A DNA stretch of 55,922 nucleotides, taken from an uncultured Porphyromonadaceae bacterium. Lineage in GTDB: Bacteria > Bacteroidota > Bacteroidia > Bacteroidales > Muribaculaceae. Shown here piece after piece: positions 25,951 to 36,455 of this stretch. The notes beneath the pieces were generated by a model. It saw only the letters and a list, made by a program, of their open reading frames with translations. It did no database searches and had not been told where the DNA came from. How positions within the stretch are numbered: position 1 is the stretch's first letter; each line of letters begins with the position of its first letter. Location: the NCBI GenBank assembly GCA_905198125.1, contig CAJKBH010000025.1, positions 1 through 55,922 of the forward strand, given 5' to 3'. The translations under genes and the position numbers were made by a program.

Positions 25951-26555
25951 ACCATATTAAAAGCATGAAGCGCGAGGACTTCAAGAACAACGATTACATA
26001 GATAAGTTGGTCGAGGAGCTGAACGCGACAGGAGCAAACGTAATGGTGGGGGCATTCGACGACCTGATCAACTGGGGTCGTGCCAATTCGTTGTGGCCGC
26101 TGTGCTTCGGCACGTCGTGCTGCGCCATCGAGTTCATGTGTCTGGGCGCGGCCCGCTACGACATGGCCCGATTCGGATTCGAGGTGGCCCGCAACTCGCC
26201 CCGTCAGGCAGACTATATAATGGTGCAGGGCACCATCGTACACCGCATGGCGCCGGCGCTGCGTCGTCTGTACGAGCAGCTGGCCGAACCCAAATACGTG
26301 ATAGCATGCGGCGGCTGCGCCGTTTCGGGCGGCCCGTTCAAGAATTCATACTGCGTGGTGCCCGGCGTGGACAAGATTCTGCCGGTGGACGTGTACATCC
26401 CCGGATGTCCTCCGCGTCCCGAGGCCATGTTCTACGGCCTGATGCAGCTGCAGCGCAAGATCAAGGTGCAGAAATTCTTCGGCGGCGCTAACCGCAAGGA
26501 GAAGATCGAGGACTTTTTCGCACAACATCCCGACGAGAAGGGGCAGATAGGATAA
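25941..26555 (+). CDS. nuoB: Complex I subunit B (terminal Fe-S cluster N2)
   Basis: NuoB binds cluster N2, which passes electrons to quinone. The adjacent Cys60-Cys61 pair (GTSCCAIEFMCLGAARYD) plus cysteines in GGCAVSGGP and PGCPPRPE give the four ligands. The 204 residues include the usual short extra N-terminal part. Its ATG lies within the last codons of nuoA (10-bp overlap). Later in-frame Met codons exist (for example 25965), but the overlapping start fits translational coupling. Confidence 0.95.
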   Translation: MGVDHIKSMKREDFKNNDYIDKLVEELNATGANVMVGAFDDLINWGRANSLWPLCFGTSCCAIEFMCLGAARYDMARFGFEVARNSPRQADYIMVQGTIVHRMAPALRRLYEQLAEPKYVIACGGCAVSGGPFKNSYCVVPGVDKILPVDVYIPGCPPRPEAMFYGLMQLQRKIKVQKFFGGANRKEKIEDFFAQHPDEKGQIG

Positions 26556-26561
26556 ACGGAT

Positions 26562-28187
26562 ATGAGCCAATTAAAAGAAAAGATAGAGAAGATTTATCCT
26601 GCGGCCACATTCGAGGATGGAGAGTGCCTGCAGGTGAATGTAGCGGAGCCGGATTGGCATGACGTCGCCAAAAAACTGAAGGATGATTTCGGTTTCGATG
26701 TCCTGACCGCAGTTGTGGGCATGGACTGGAAGGAGAAATTAGGCGTGATGTACTATCTGACGTCGACATCCCACGACTGGGAGATGCTGTCGGTGAAGGT
26801 AGAGGCATCGGGCGACCGCGACAACAGCTATATACATACTGTCAGCGACCTGTGGAAGGTGGCTGATTTCCAGGAGCGCGAGGTGTACGACATGTTCGGC
26901 ATCAAGTTCGTGAACCATCCCGACATGCGCCGCTTCTTCCTGCGCAACGACTGGGTGGGACACCCTCTGCGCAAGGACTACGACGCCAACCCCGAGCTCA
27001 ATCCCATCCGCATGGAGGATGAGGAGAACGAGGACCAGACCGTAAGCTACAAGCTGGTGAACGGCGAGCTGAAGCCTGAATACGGCCGCGTGTTCGAGAA
27101 GGACGATTATGTGGTGAACATCGGTCCGCAGCACCCTTCGACCCACGGTGTGATGCGTTTCCGCACGTCGCTCGACGGCGAGTATGTGAAGAAAGTAGAT
27201 GTGGTGTCCGGTTATATTCACCGAGGCATCGAGAAACTGTCGGAGGGCATGACCTATCCGCAGACCCTGCACTTCACCGACCGTATGGACTATATGTCGG
27301 CTCACATGAACCGCCACTGTCTGTGCATGTGCATCGAAAAGGCCTTAGGCATAGAGGTGCCCCGCCGCGCCGAGGTGATACGCTGCATGATGGACGAGCT
27401 GATGCGTATTTCGTCCCACCTGCTGTCGTTCGGATGTACGGCTATGGACTTAGGCGCCACCACGGCGTTCTTCTATGGATTCCGTGAGCGCGAAATGATA
27501 CTCGACATATTCGAGAAGACCTGCGGCGCACGCATGTCGATGAACTATAACGTGATAGGCGGCGTGATAGCCGACCTGCACCCTGACTTCCAGAAGGACG
27601 TGAAGGAGCTGATAGCCATCATGCCCAAGCGTCTGAAGGAATATCACAACGTATTCTCCAACAACCTTATAGCCAAGAACCGTCTGGTGGGAGTGGGCAT
27701 GCTGTCGAAAGAGGATGCCATCAACTACGCCATCACCGGACCGAGCGGACGCGGATCGGGCTGGAGCAACGACACGCGCAAGAAACATCCCTACGGCATC
27801 TATTCGGAGCTGGACTTCGACGAGGTGCTGCTGGACGGCTGCGATTCGTACAGCCGCTACATGGTGCGCATGAAGGAGATAGAGGAGAGCTGCAAGATAC
27901 TGGCCCAGTTGGTGGACAATATTCCCGAGGGCGACATCCGCGCGCAGGTTCCGAAGCTGATCAAGCTGCCTGTGGGCCATTGGTACCAGCAGGTGGAGGC
28001 ATCGCGCGGTGCGTTCGGCGTGTACATCGAGAGCGACGGATCGAAGAATCCTTATCGCGTGCACTTCCAGAGCCCCTGCTTCAACCTGGTGGGTGTGATG
28101 GACCTGACATGTACAGGCTATATGATAGCGGACCTGATCACAATCGGTGCCGCCCTGGACTTCGTGATCCCCGATATTGACCGTTAA
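26562..28187 (+). CDS. nuoCD: Fused complex I subunits C and D
   Basis: One 541-residue polypeptide joins NuoC (about residues 1-150, ending in the WKVADFQEREVYDMFGIKF region) to NuoD (about 175-541, starting near NIGPQHPSTHGVMRF). NuoD forms much of the quinone site; the HPSTHG loop with its conserved His is near residue 192. C-D fusion is usual in Bacteroidetes and several other phyla. Six bp separate it from nuoB. Confidence 0.95.
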   Translation: MSQLKEKIEKIYPAATFEDGECLQVNVAEPDWHDVAKKLKDDFGFDVLTAVVGMDWKEKLGVMYYLTSTSHDWEMLSVKVEASGDRDNSYIHTVSDLWKVADFQEREVYDMFGIKFVNHPDMRRFFLRNDWVGHPLRKDYDANPELNPIRMEDEENEDQTVSYKLVNGELKPEYGRVFEKDDYVVNIGPQHPSTHGVMRFRTSLDGEYVKKVDVVSGYIHRGIEKLSEGMTYPQTLHFTDRMDYMSAHMNRHCLCMCIEKALGIEVPRRAEVIRCMMDELMRISSHLLSFGCTAMDLGATTAFFYGFREREMILDIFEKTCGARMSMNYNVIGGVIADLHPDFQKDVKELIAIMPKRLKEYHNVFSNNLIAKNRLVGVGMLSKEDAINYAITGPSGRGSGWSNDTRKKHPYGIYSELDFDEVLLDGCDSYSRYMVRMKEIEESCKILAQLVDNIPEGDIRAQVPKLIKLPVGHWYQQVEASRGAFGVYIESDGSKNPYRVHFQSPCFNLVGVMDLTCTGYMIADLITIGAALDFVIPDIDR

Positions 28188-28225
28188 CAGTGATATAAAC
28201 CACGCATAAACAACAATAACAAGAT

Positions 28226-29305
28226 ATGTTTGATTTTGGGAAATGGACATCGTGCTTCAATGACTGGCTGTTGGGGACGGGTATGGCCGACTGGCTGGCC
28301 GTCCTGATAGAGTGTGTCATTGTCGGAGTGATCGTTCTGCTGGCATACACTGTGCTGGCCCTGTTCTATATATTGTACGAGCGCAAGCTGTGCGCATGGT
28401 TCCAGTGCCGACTGGGCCCGATGCGTGTAGGTCCGTGGGGACTTCTGCAGGTGTTCGCCGACATGTTCAAGATTCTGATCAAGGAGCTGATATGTCTGAA
28501 AGGCACCGACCGGTTCCTGTTCAAGCTCGCGCCCTATCTGGTCATCACGTCGTCGGTGATAATGCTGGCGTGTCTGCCGTGGGGCAACGGTCTGCAGATC
28601 ATAGACTGGAACATAGGCATCTTCTTCGTCCTGGCAGTCAGCTCGGTGGGTGTGTTGGGCATACTGCTGGCCGGCTGGGCATCGAACAATAAATACACGC
28701 TGATTGGCGCCATGCGAAGCGGCGCGCAGATGATAAGCTACGAGGTGTCTCTCGGTCTGGCCATCATGACCATCATCGTACTGGCCGGCACCATGAACAT
28801 CAACGAATTAGTATGGGCGCAGGAGGATGCATGGTTCCTGTTCAAGGGACACATCCCTGCCATCATAGCCTTCCTGATATACATTGTAGCTGCAACGGCC
28901 GAGACCAACCGAGGCCCGTTCGACCTTCCCGAGGCAGAGCATGAGCTGACGGCCGGTTACCATACGGAGTATTCGGGTATCCACTTCGGCTTCTTCTATC
29001 TGGCCGAGTATCTGAACCTGTTCATCGTGTCGGGCATAGCCTCGCTGATGTTTTTAGGCGGATGGATGCCTCTGCACATTCCCGGATGGGACGGCTTCAA
29101 CATGGTAATGGACTATATCCCGAGCGTGGTATGGTTCCTGGGCAAGGCATTCTTCATCTCGTTCGTCATAATCTGGTTCAAGTGGACGTTCCCCCGTGTG
29201 CGTATCGACCAACTGCTGTCGTTCGAGTGGAAATACCTGATGCCGTTCGCGCTGGCAAACCTTTTGCTGATGACGGTGTTCGTAGCATTAGGCTGGCACT
29301 TCTAA
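28226..29305 (+). CDS. nuoH: Complex I subunit H
   Basis: NuoH links the quinone cavity to the membrane arm. The 359-residue protein has about eight membrane helices and the family motifs YERKLCAWFQCRLGPMRVG (about 50-68) and the ETNRGPFDLPEAEHEL loop (about 227-242) with its conserved acidic residues. It is the last nuo gene before the atp set: atpD begins 28 bp downstream, with no terminator or promoter between. Confidence 0.95.
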   Translation: MFDFGKWTSCFNDWLLGTGMADWLAVLIECVIVGVIVLLAYTVLALFYILYERKLCAWFQCRLGPMRVGPWGLLQVFADMFKILIKELICLKGTDRFLFKLAPYLVITSSVIMLACLPWGNGLQIIDWNIGIFFVLAVSSVGVLGILLAGWASNNKYTLIGAMRSGAQMISYEVSLGLAIMTIIVLAGTMNINELVWAQEDAWFLFKGHIPAIIAFLIYIVAATAETNRGPFDLPEAEHELTAGYHTEYSGIHFGFFYLAEYLNLFIVSGIASLMFLGGWMPLHIPGWDGFNMVMDYIPSVVWFLGKAFFISFVIIWFKWTFPRVRIDQLLSFEWKYLMPFALANLLLMTVFVALGWHF

Positions 29306-29333
29306 TACTAACTGAAAATAAGAAAAACGAGAT

Positions 29334-30836
29334 ATGAGCGAGAATTTAGGTACTGTAGTTCAGGTCATCGGCCCTGTGATCGACGTATCGTTCGAGGGCG
29401 GCAAGGACCAGATACCGCCGATCTATACGGCGTTGCAGGTGCTTCGCGACAACGGCGAGGAGCTGATACTTGAAGTGGAGCAGCACATCGGCGAGGATAC
29501 GGCTCGCTGCGTGGCAATGGAGAGCACGGACGGCGTACGCCGCGGTGTCAAGGTGCGCAATCTTGGCACCCCCATTTCGGTGCCTACGGGCACGCAGGTC
29601 AAGGGGCGTCTGCTGAACGTTGTGGGCGAACCCATCGACATGCTGGGTGCTCTGAACCGCGACAACCTGCGCGGCATCCATCAGCCGGCTCCCGAGTTTG
29701 ACGACCTGGCCATCTCGCAGGAGATTCTGTTCACCGGTATCAAGGTGGTGGACTTCCTGGAGCCCTACATGAAGGGTGGTAAGATTGGTCTGTTCGGCGG
29801 TGCCGGTGTGGGCAAGACGGTGCTGATTCAGGAGCTCATCAACAATATTGCCAAAGGACACAACGGTTTCTCGGTGTTCACCGGAGTGGGCGAGCGTACC
29901 CGCGAGGGTAACGACCTGCTGCGCGAGATGATCGAGAGCGGTGTGATCAAATATGGAAAGAAATTCACGGAAGGCATGGAGAAGGGGGAATGGAACCTGG
30001 ACGATGTCGACCATGAGGAGCTGAAGAACTCGCAGTCCACGCTGGTGTTCGGCCAGATGAACGAGCCGCCGGGCGCACGTCTGCGCGTAGCTCTGTCGGG
30101 TCTGACCGTAGCCGAGCAGTTCCGTGACAGCGACGGCGGATCGAAGGATATACTTCTGTTTATCGACAACATCTTCCGATTCACTCAGGCCGGTTCCGAG
30201 GTATCTGCACTCTTAGGCCGTATGCCGTCGGCCGTGGGTTATCAGCCTACGCTGTCGTCGGAGATGGGTATGCTGCAGGAGCGAATCACATCGACAAAAC
30301 AAGGCTCGATTACGTCGGTACAGGCCATCTACGTGCCTGCCGACGACCTTACCGACCCGGCTCCGGCCACGACGTTCTCGTTCCTTGACGCCACGACGGT
30401 GTTGAACCGTAAGATTTCCGAGCTTGGTATCTATCCGGCGGTAGACCCGCTGGATTCCACATCGCGAATCCTGGATCCCAACATCGTGGGTGAGGACCAC
30501 TACAACACGGCGCAGGCCGTGAAGCAGCTTCTGCAGAAATACAACGAGCTGCAGGACATCATCGCCATCCTGGGTGTGGACGAGCTGTCGGACGAGGACA
30601 AGAAGGTGGTGGCCCGCGCACGTCGCGCACAGCGATTCCTGTCGCAGCCGTTCTTCGTGGCCGAGCAGTTCACCGGCCTCCCCGGCGTGATGGTGCCTCT
30701 GGCCGAGACAATCCGTGGCTTCAAGATGATATTGAGCGGCGAGCTTGACGAGCTGCCCGAGCAGGCGTTCCTGAACGTCGGCACCATCGACGAGGCTATC
30801 GAGAAGGGTAAGAAACTCCTCGCAGAGGTGAAGTGA
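29334..30836 (+). CDS. atpD: F1F0 ATP synthase subunit beta
   Basis: This is the catalytic F1 subunit. The Walker A loop GGAGVGKT is at residues 155-162, followed by the catalytic region GVGERTREGNDL. Walker B is in DILLFIDNIFRFTQAGSEVSALLGR, and the DELSDEDK segment lies near the C-terminal DELSEED position. Its 500 residues are normal for Bacteroidales. It lies directly after nuoH, and atpC follows by 7 bp. The beta-epsilon-first gene order is the Bacteroidetes arrangement, unlike the E. coli order. Confidence 0.97.
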   Translation: MSENLGTVVQVIGPVIDVSFEGGKDQIPPIYTALQVLRDNGEELILEVEQHIGEDTARCVAMESTDGVRRGVKVRNLGTPISVPTGTQVKGRLLNVVGEPIDMLGALNRDNLRGIHQPAPEFDDLAISQEILFTGIKVVDFLEPYMKGGKIGLFGGAGVGKTVLIQELINNIAKGHNGFSVFTGVGERTREGNDLLREMIESGVIKYGKKFTEGMEKGEWNLDDVDHEELKNSQSTLVFGQMNEPPGARLRVALSGLTVAEQFRDSDGGSKDILLFIDNIFRFTQAGSEVSALLGRMPSAVGYQPTLSSEMGMLQERITSTKQGSITSVQAIYVPADDLTDPAPATTFSFLDATTVLNRKISELGIYPAVDPLDSTSRILDPNIVGEDHYNTAQAVKQLLQKYNELQDIIAILGVDELSDEDKKVVARARRAQRFLSQPFFVAEQFTGLPGVMVPLAETIRGFKMILSGELDELPEQAFLNVGTIDEAIEKGKKLLAEVK

Positions 30837-30843
30837 TCGAGCC

Positions 30844-31080
30844 ATGAACCTTGAAATTATATCCGCACACGAAGTGAGCTATAGCGGCGAGGTCACGATG
30901 GTGACACTGCCCGGTCAGCTCGGATCGTTCACCGTGCTTAAGAACCACGCCCCGATCATATCGGTGCTGGTGAAGGGAACGGTGCATTATGTCAAGCCCG
31001 ACGGAGAGAGCGGCGATATGCCAATCAACGGCGGTCTGGCGGATGTGAACGATAATAAAATCTCGGTTTTGGCCTATTGA
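30844..31080 (+). CDS. atpC: F1F0 ATP synthase subunit epsilon (short form)
   Basis: Only 78 residues are encoded, corresponding to the N-terminal beta-sandwich (GEVTMVTLPGQLGSFTVLKNHAPIIS, here split by no gap). The C-terminal two-helix hairpin that inhibits ATP hydrolysis in E. coli is absent. The short form is common in Bacteroidales, so this is not a frameshift: the stop is clean and atpB follows 36 bp later. The enzyme must limit wasteful hydrolysis by other means, if it does so at all. Confidence 0.93.
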   Translation: MNLEIISAHEVSYSGEVTMVTLPGQLGSFTVLKNHAPIISVLVKGTVHYVKPDGESGDMPINGGLADVNDNKISVLAY

Positions 31081-31116
31081 TCGGATAGGCCCACAGACCG
31101 GAATATAAAGAAAGAT

Positions 31117-32493
31117 ATGTTAAAACGCATCTACATATTGTTACTGGCGGTCCTGACAGTCGTTATGGTCCCCGGATGCTCGAAGGGTGACTCGCAGAAA
31201 GTGTCGTCGGAACTGCAGAAGGAGGAACAGAACGAGGAGAAGATGGACGTGAAGGAGCTAATCTTCGAGCATCTCGGCGACGGGTATGGCTGGGAGGTTC
31301 CCTTCTCGCATACCGTGCGTATGCCGCTGCCTGTGATAGTGCGTGCGGAGGACCACAGCTGGTTCTGTTTCTCGAGCGCCGACCTGACCGAGTCCATCGA
31401 GGTCAAGGATCCCGCCACGGGCAAGGAGCACAAACAGATGGTGCCCGTGGTGAAGACATGTGAGCGCGACGGCAAGCAGTACCGTTTCGTGCTGGCCCAG
31501 ATCAGCACGCACAAGGACAAGGTGGTGGAGATATTCGATCTGTCGCCCGAAGACCAGAAGAAAGTGGATGCCGAACTGGCCAAGCATAAGGAAGGCGATG
31601 TGGTGGACGAAGGCATGCCCGTCATAGACGGATATGTATATGTGCCCGATGCCGATGCGGCCGCAGCCCACAAGGTTGCCGGACAGTATTATAAGGAATA
31701 CCGGCCTCTTGACCTGTCGATCACCAAGGACGTGATGGCATTGTTCATCTCCGTATTTGTCGTGATAGCCATGGTATTGGGTCTGGTGGGCTTCTACCGC
31801 CGTCATCCCGACATGAGGGCTCCGCGCAAGGGAATGGGATTCATCGAGATGCTGGTCAGCTTCATTTACTACGACAACATCAAGCCGACCTTAGGCGAGA
31901 ACTCCCGTAAATTCGCCCCATATCTGCTGACGGTGTTCTTCTTCATACTGACGATGAACCTGTTGGGCCTGATAGTGGTGTTCCCCGGTGGCGCCAACCT
32001 GACGGGCAACATCGCGGTGACACTGGTGCTGGCGGTATGCACGTTCGTGCTGACCAATGTGCTGGGTACGAAGCATTACTGGAAAGAAATACTGTGGCCG
32101 GATGTGCCTATCTGGCTTAAGTGTCCGCTGCCCATCATGCAGTTCATAGAGATATTCGGAATCTTCACGAAGCCGGCAGCCCTGGCGGTCCGTCTGTTCG
32201 CCAACATGATGGGAGGCCACATGATCGTGATAACGCTGACGCTGCTCATATTCATCTTCGCGTCGTTCGGCGCGGCGGTGGCAGGAAGCGCGGCTGTGAT
32301 TTCGATACTGTTCTCGGTGTTCATGCTGGCGCTGGACGTGCTGGTAAGTTTCATCCAGGCGTATGTGTTCACACTGCTGTCCACGCTGTTCATAGCGATG
32401 GCGCAGGAGAAGGGCGAGCACGGCGAGGCTAAGCACGAGGAGGAAGAAAGACTTCACAAGGAGGCCGAGAAGATAGACAGCGTGAAAATATAA
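31117..32493 (+). CDS. atpB: F0 subunit a with a long lipoprotein-like N-terminal extension
   Basis: This is the proton-channel subunit. The C-terminal part (about residues 200-430) has the normal helices, with the essential Arg359 in ALAVRLFANMMGGH. In front are about 190 extra residues: a hydrophobic signal ending in a lipobox-like VPGC (Cys21), a charged linker, the ELIFEHLGDGYGWEVPF segment, and a soluble domain to about 190. At 458 residues it is far longer than the E. coli protein (271). Extensions occur in Bacteroidetes relatives, so it is probably genuine. The tail is His/Glu/Lys-rich. No atpI gene is visible upstream. Confidence 0.93.
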   Translation: MLKRIYILLLAVLTVVMVPGCSKGDSQKVSSELQKEEQNEEKMDVKELIFEHLGDGYGWEVPFSHTVRMPLPVIVRAEDHSWFCFSSADLTESIEVKDPATGKEHKQMVPVVKTCERDGKQYRFVLAQISTHKDKVVEIFDLSPEDQKKVDAELAKHKEGDVVDEGMPVIDGYVYVPDADAAAAHKVAGQYYKEYRPLDLSITKDVMALFISVFVVIAMVLGLVGFYRRHPDMRAPRKGMGFIEMLVSFIYYDNIKPTLGENSRKFAPYLLTVFFFILTMNLLGLIVVFPGGANLTGNIAVTLVLAVCTFVLTNVLGTKHYWKEILWPDVPIWLKCPLPIMQFIEIFGIFTKPAALAVRLFANMMGGHMIVITLTLLIFIFASFGAAVAGSAAVISILFSVFMLALDVLVSFIQAYVFTLLSTLFIAMAQEKGEHGEAKHEEEERLHKEAEKIDSVKI

Positions 32494-32533
32494 ACAGGAA
32501 TAAATAATAAAAAACAAATAAAACAGTACAGCT
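32494..32533 (+). promoter_or_regulatory. A-rich translation leader of atpE
   Basis: Of these 40 bases, 25 are A and there is no Shine-Dalgarno. A-rich, unstructured leaders are known to raise translation in Bacteroidetes. It precedes the gene whose product is needed in the highest copy number in the ATP synthase, so it may boost c-subunit synthesis. That role is inferred. Confidence 0.5.
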
Positions 32534-32803
32534 ATGTTAACAACGGTATTAACAGCGATTATCGCCGAGGTGATGTCATTGCAGCCTTTGGCAGGATTAG
32601 GCGCCGCACTTGGCGCAGGTATAGCAGCCATCGGCGCCGGTATGGGTATCGGCAAGATCGGCGGCTCGGCCATGGAGGCAATTGCCCGTCAGCCCGAAGC
32701 AGCAGGCGACATCCGAAGCAACATGATTGTGATTGCGGCTCTGATAGAGGGTGTGGCACTGTTCGCAGTGATTGTGTCGGCACTGGCAATCTTCATCAAG
32801 TAA
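32534..32803 (+). CDS. atpE: F0 subunit c (rotor ring)
   Basis: This 89-residue protein has two membrane helices joined by the polar loop ARQPE (about residues 55-59). The ion-binding carboxylate is Glu72 in AALIEGVALFAVIV. The Gln in helix 1 and the Ser/Thr after the Glu that mark sodium-binding rings are absent, so proton coupling is likely. The N-terminus is slightly extended. The gene is flanked by an A-rich leader and by an intercistronic hairpin at 32822-32855. Confidence 0.96.
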   Translation: MLTTVLTAIIAEVMSLQPLAGLGAALGAGIAAIGAGMGIGKIGGSAMEAIARQPEAAGDIRSNMIVIAALIEGVALFAVIVSALAIFIK

Positions 32804-32821
32804 GAATCGAACTGTAAAATC

Positions 32822-32855
32822 CGCGTGTCGTCGCGGCATAAGGCGACGGCACGCG
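32822..32855 (+). promoter_or_regulatory. Intercistronic hairpin between atpE and atpF
   Basis: CGCGTG-t-CGTCGC (32822-32834) pairs with GCGACG-g-CACGCG (32843-32855): 12 GC-rich pairs interrupted by one T-G wobble, closing an 8-nt loop. No T-run follows, so it is unlikely to be a strong terminator. It could protect the 3' end of atpE mRNA or partly limit downstream expression, matching the high c-subunit requirement. Confidence 0.7.
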
Positions 32856-32883
32856 CATTCTCGCAACCCTAAAAAAATAAGAT

Positions 32884-33378
32884 ATGGAATTATTTACGCC
32901 TGATTTTGGCCTGGTTTTCTGGATGTTCGTAGCGTTCATCCTGTTGTTCCTGGTATTGGCAAAATGGGGTTGGCCGGTGATAATCAAGATGATGGACAAG
33001 CGGGCGAGCACCATAGACGAAGGAGTGGAGAACGCCCGTCAGGCCAAGGAGCAGCTGGACAACGCGCGCGCCGAGGCGGACCGCTATATGAAGGAGGTAA
33101 TGGCCAAGCAGCAGGAGATGCTGCGTGACGCCCAGAAGATGAAGACCGAAATCATAGAGCAGGCACGCAACGAGGCGGCCAAGGTGGCCCAGGGCGAGAT
33201 GGATGCCGCGAAGGTCTCGATAGAGCAGGCGCGGAAGCAGGCCGAGTCCCAGATTCGTGACGAGGTGAGCAGATTCTCAATAGAAATTGCTGAAAAAATG
33301 ATGCGTTCGCAGCTTAAGGACACCAAGGCTCAGACCGAGCTGGTGAACAAGATGCTGGACGATATCGAGAAGAACTAA
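32884..33378 (+). CDS. atpF: F0 subunit b (peripheral stalk)
   Basis: This 164-residue protein has one N-terminal membrane helix (about residues 8-28, FGLVFWMFVAFILLFLVLAK) and a long charged helix rich in Ala, Glu, Lys and Gln that forms the coiled-coil stator. The length is typical. It starts 80 bp after atpE, the widest gap inside the atp set, and atpH follows by 4 bp. Confidence 0.95.
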   Translation: MELFTPDFGLVFWMFVAFILLFLVLAKWGWPVIIKMMDKRASTIDEGVENARQAKEQLDNARAEADRYMKEVMAKQQEMLRDAQKMKTEIIEQARNEAAKVAQGEMDAAKVSIEQARKQAESQIRDEVSRFSIEIAEKMMRSQLKDTKAQTELVNKMLDDIEKN

Positions 33379-33382
33379 AACC

Positions 33383-33931
33383 ATGATTTCCGGACTGATA
33401 CCCCACCGCTATGCCATGGCGCTGTACAAGTACGCCCGGGAGACCGACTCGCAGGAGCCGATCTACGAGGCAATGAAGACTGTGCTGACGGCATACTCAG
33501 AAAACAAAGACCTGCAGAAAACGCTGTCCAATCCCTACGTGAAGGGCGAGGACAAGCGCAAGGTTCTGGACGGACTGTGCCAGGCTAAGCCCGACAGCCC
33601 GTTCGACAGGTTCGTACAACTGGTGCTGGACCATAAGCGGGAAGAATTCTTCCAGCTGATGGCACTGGCATATCGCGACATATATCGCAAAGAGAACAAT
33701 ATATCGCAGGTCCGGATAGTGACGGCGGCAGAGATTCCCGACACCGAGATGAAGCGTCTGCACGACGTGGTGGAGAAATCATTCCCGAAGTCAAAGTTCG
33801 AATACGAACACAAGGTGGATCCGGAAGTGATCGGAGGGTTTGTGATCGATGTGGATTCTACCCGCATGGACGCCTCGATCAGCGGAGAACTGCAACAATT
33901 ACGACAAAACCTCTTAACAGGTAACAATTAA
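33383..33931 (+). CDS. atpH: F1F0 ATP synthase subunit delta
   Basis: The delta subunit joins the b stalk to the top of F1. The 182 residues show the usual start (RYAMALYKYA), a helical N-terminal domain and the C-terminal VDPEVIGGFVIDVDSTRMDASI motif of the OSCP/delta family. atpA starts 1 bp after its stop. Confidence 0.94.
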   Translation: MISGLIPHRYAMALYKYARETDSQEPIYEAMKTVLTAYSENKDLQKTLSNPYVKGEDKRKVLDGLCQAKPDSPFDRFVQLVLDHKREEFFQLMALAYRDIYRKENNISQVRIVTAAEIPDTEMKRLHDVVEKSFPKSKFEYEHKVDPEVIGGFVIDVDSTRMDASISGELQQLRQNLLTGNN

Positions 33932-33932
33932 C

Positions 33933-35516
<1,584 letters not shown>

Positions 35517-35535
35517 ATAAGAGGAGTCATACCGC

Positions 35536-36411
35536 ATGGCAACGTTAAGAGAACTAAAGAACCGCATTGGGTCGGTATCATCGACGGAGAAGATAACCGG
35601 AGCGATGAAGATGATATCGTCGGCCAAGGCGCACCAGAACGAGATGCAGCTGAAGCAGCTGAAGCCGTTCCGCGCCAAGCTGACGGAGATCATGGGTCAT
35701 ATACTGGGGGCGCAGGAAAATTTCGAATCGCCTCTGATCGAGAGTCGCGAGGTGATGAATGCGGCCGTGGTGGTATATGGTTCGGACGACGGTCTGTGCG
35801 GCGCCTACAATATCAATATCTTCAAGGGACTTCTGATTGAGCTGGACAAGTTGCGCCGCGACTGCCCGGGAGCCGCCATCACGGTGATACCGGTAGGGCA
35901 GAAGATAGCCCGCGCGGTATCGAAGCTCGATGGCGTGAAGGTGGAAATCCCCGAAGGTGTGGATTCAAAGATGGGCGGCCCGAAGGTGACGGAGTTCACC
36001 GAGGGACTCCGCGACCTCTTTGTCAAGGGCACGATAGACCGTGTGGACGTGATCTACATGAAGTATAAGTCGATGAGCAAGCAGACGCTTACTGCAGACC
36101 GGCTGTTCCCGGTGGAGCAGGCGTCTCTGATCGACGGGATCGAGGCTGACGAGAATCAGCTGTACATTTTCGAGCCGGATCCCAACAGCATCTTCAACGA
36201 GGTGCTGCCGATGTTCGTACAGTCGACCATGCAGGAGATCACCATCGAGAACCGTGCCAGCGAGCAGGCGGCGCGCGTGATGGCCATGCAGACGGCCAAC
36301 GACAACGCCCAGAAGCTGCGCGACGAACTCCAGCTGGAGTACAACAAACTGCGCCAGCAGAGCATCACGGCCGAATTGCTTGACCTGCTTGGAGGCCAGG
36401 TGGAACGATGA
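35536..36411 (+). CDS. atpG: F1F0 ATP synthase subunit gamma
   Basis: Gamma is the central rotor shaft. The N-terminal helix (LRELKNRIGSVSSTEKITGAMKMISSAK) and the C-terminal helix (ARVMAMQTANDNAQKL, then LRQQSITAELLDLLGG) form the coiled coil; the middle holds DDGLCGAYN. The 291 residues are typical. It is the last atp gene. nuoI begins 44 bp later without an intervening terminator or consensus promoter. Confidence 0.96.
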   Translation: MATLRELKNRIGSVSSTEKITGAMKMISSAKAHQNEMQLKQLKPFRAKLTEIMGHILGAQENFESPLIESREVMNAAVVVYGSDDGLCGAYNINIFKGLLIELDKLRRDCPGAAITVIPVGQKIARAVSKLDGVKVEIPEGVDSKMGGPKVTEFTEGLRDLFVKGTIDRVDVIYMKYKSMSKQTLTADRLFPVEQASLIDGIEADENQLYIFEPDPNSIFNEVLPMFVQSTMQEITIENRASEQAARVMAMQTANDNAQKLRDELQLEYNKLRQQSITAELLDLLGGQVER

Positions 36412-36455
36412 ACAATCTTATTGAAAACTAACCGAGAGAGAAAAATCAATATTTG

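Noticed and set aside
30844..31116. Frameshift explaining the short atpC
   Set aside because: No downstream frame continues the epsilon C-terminal helices, and short epsilon subunits are normal in this group.
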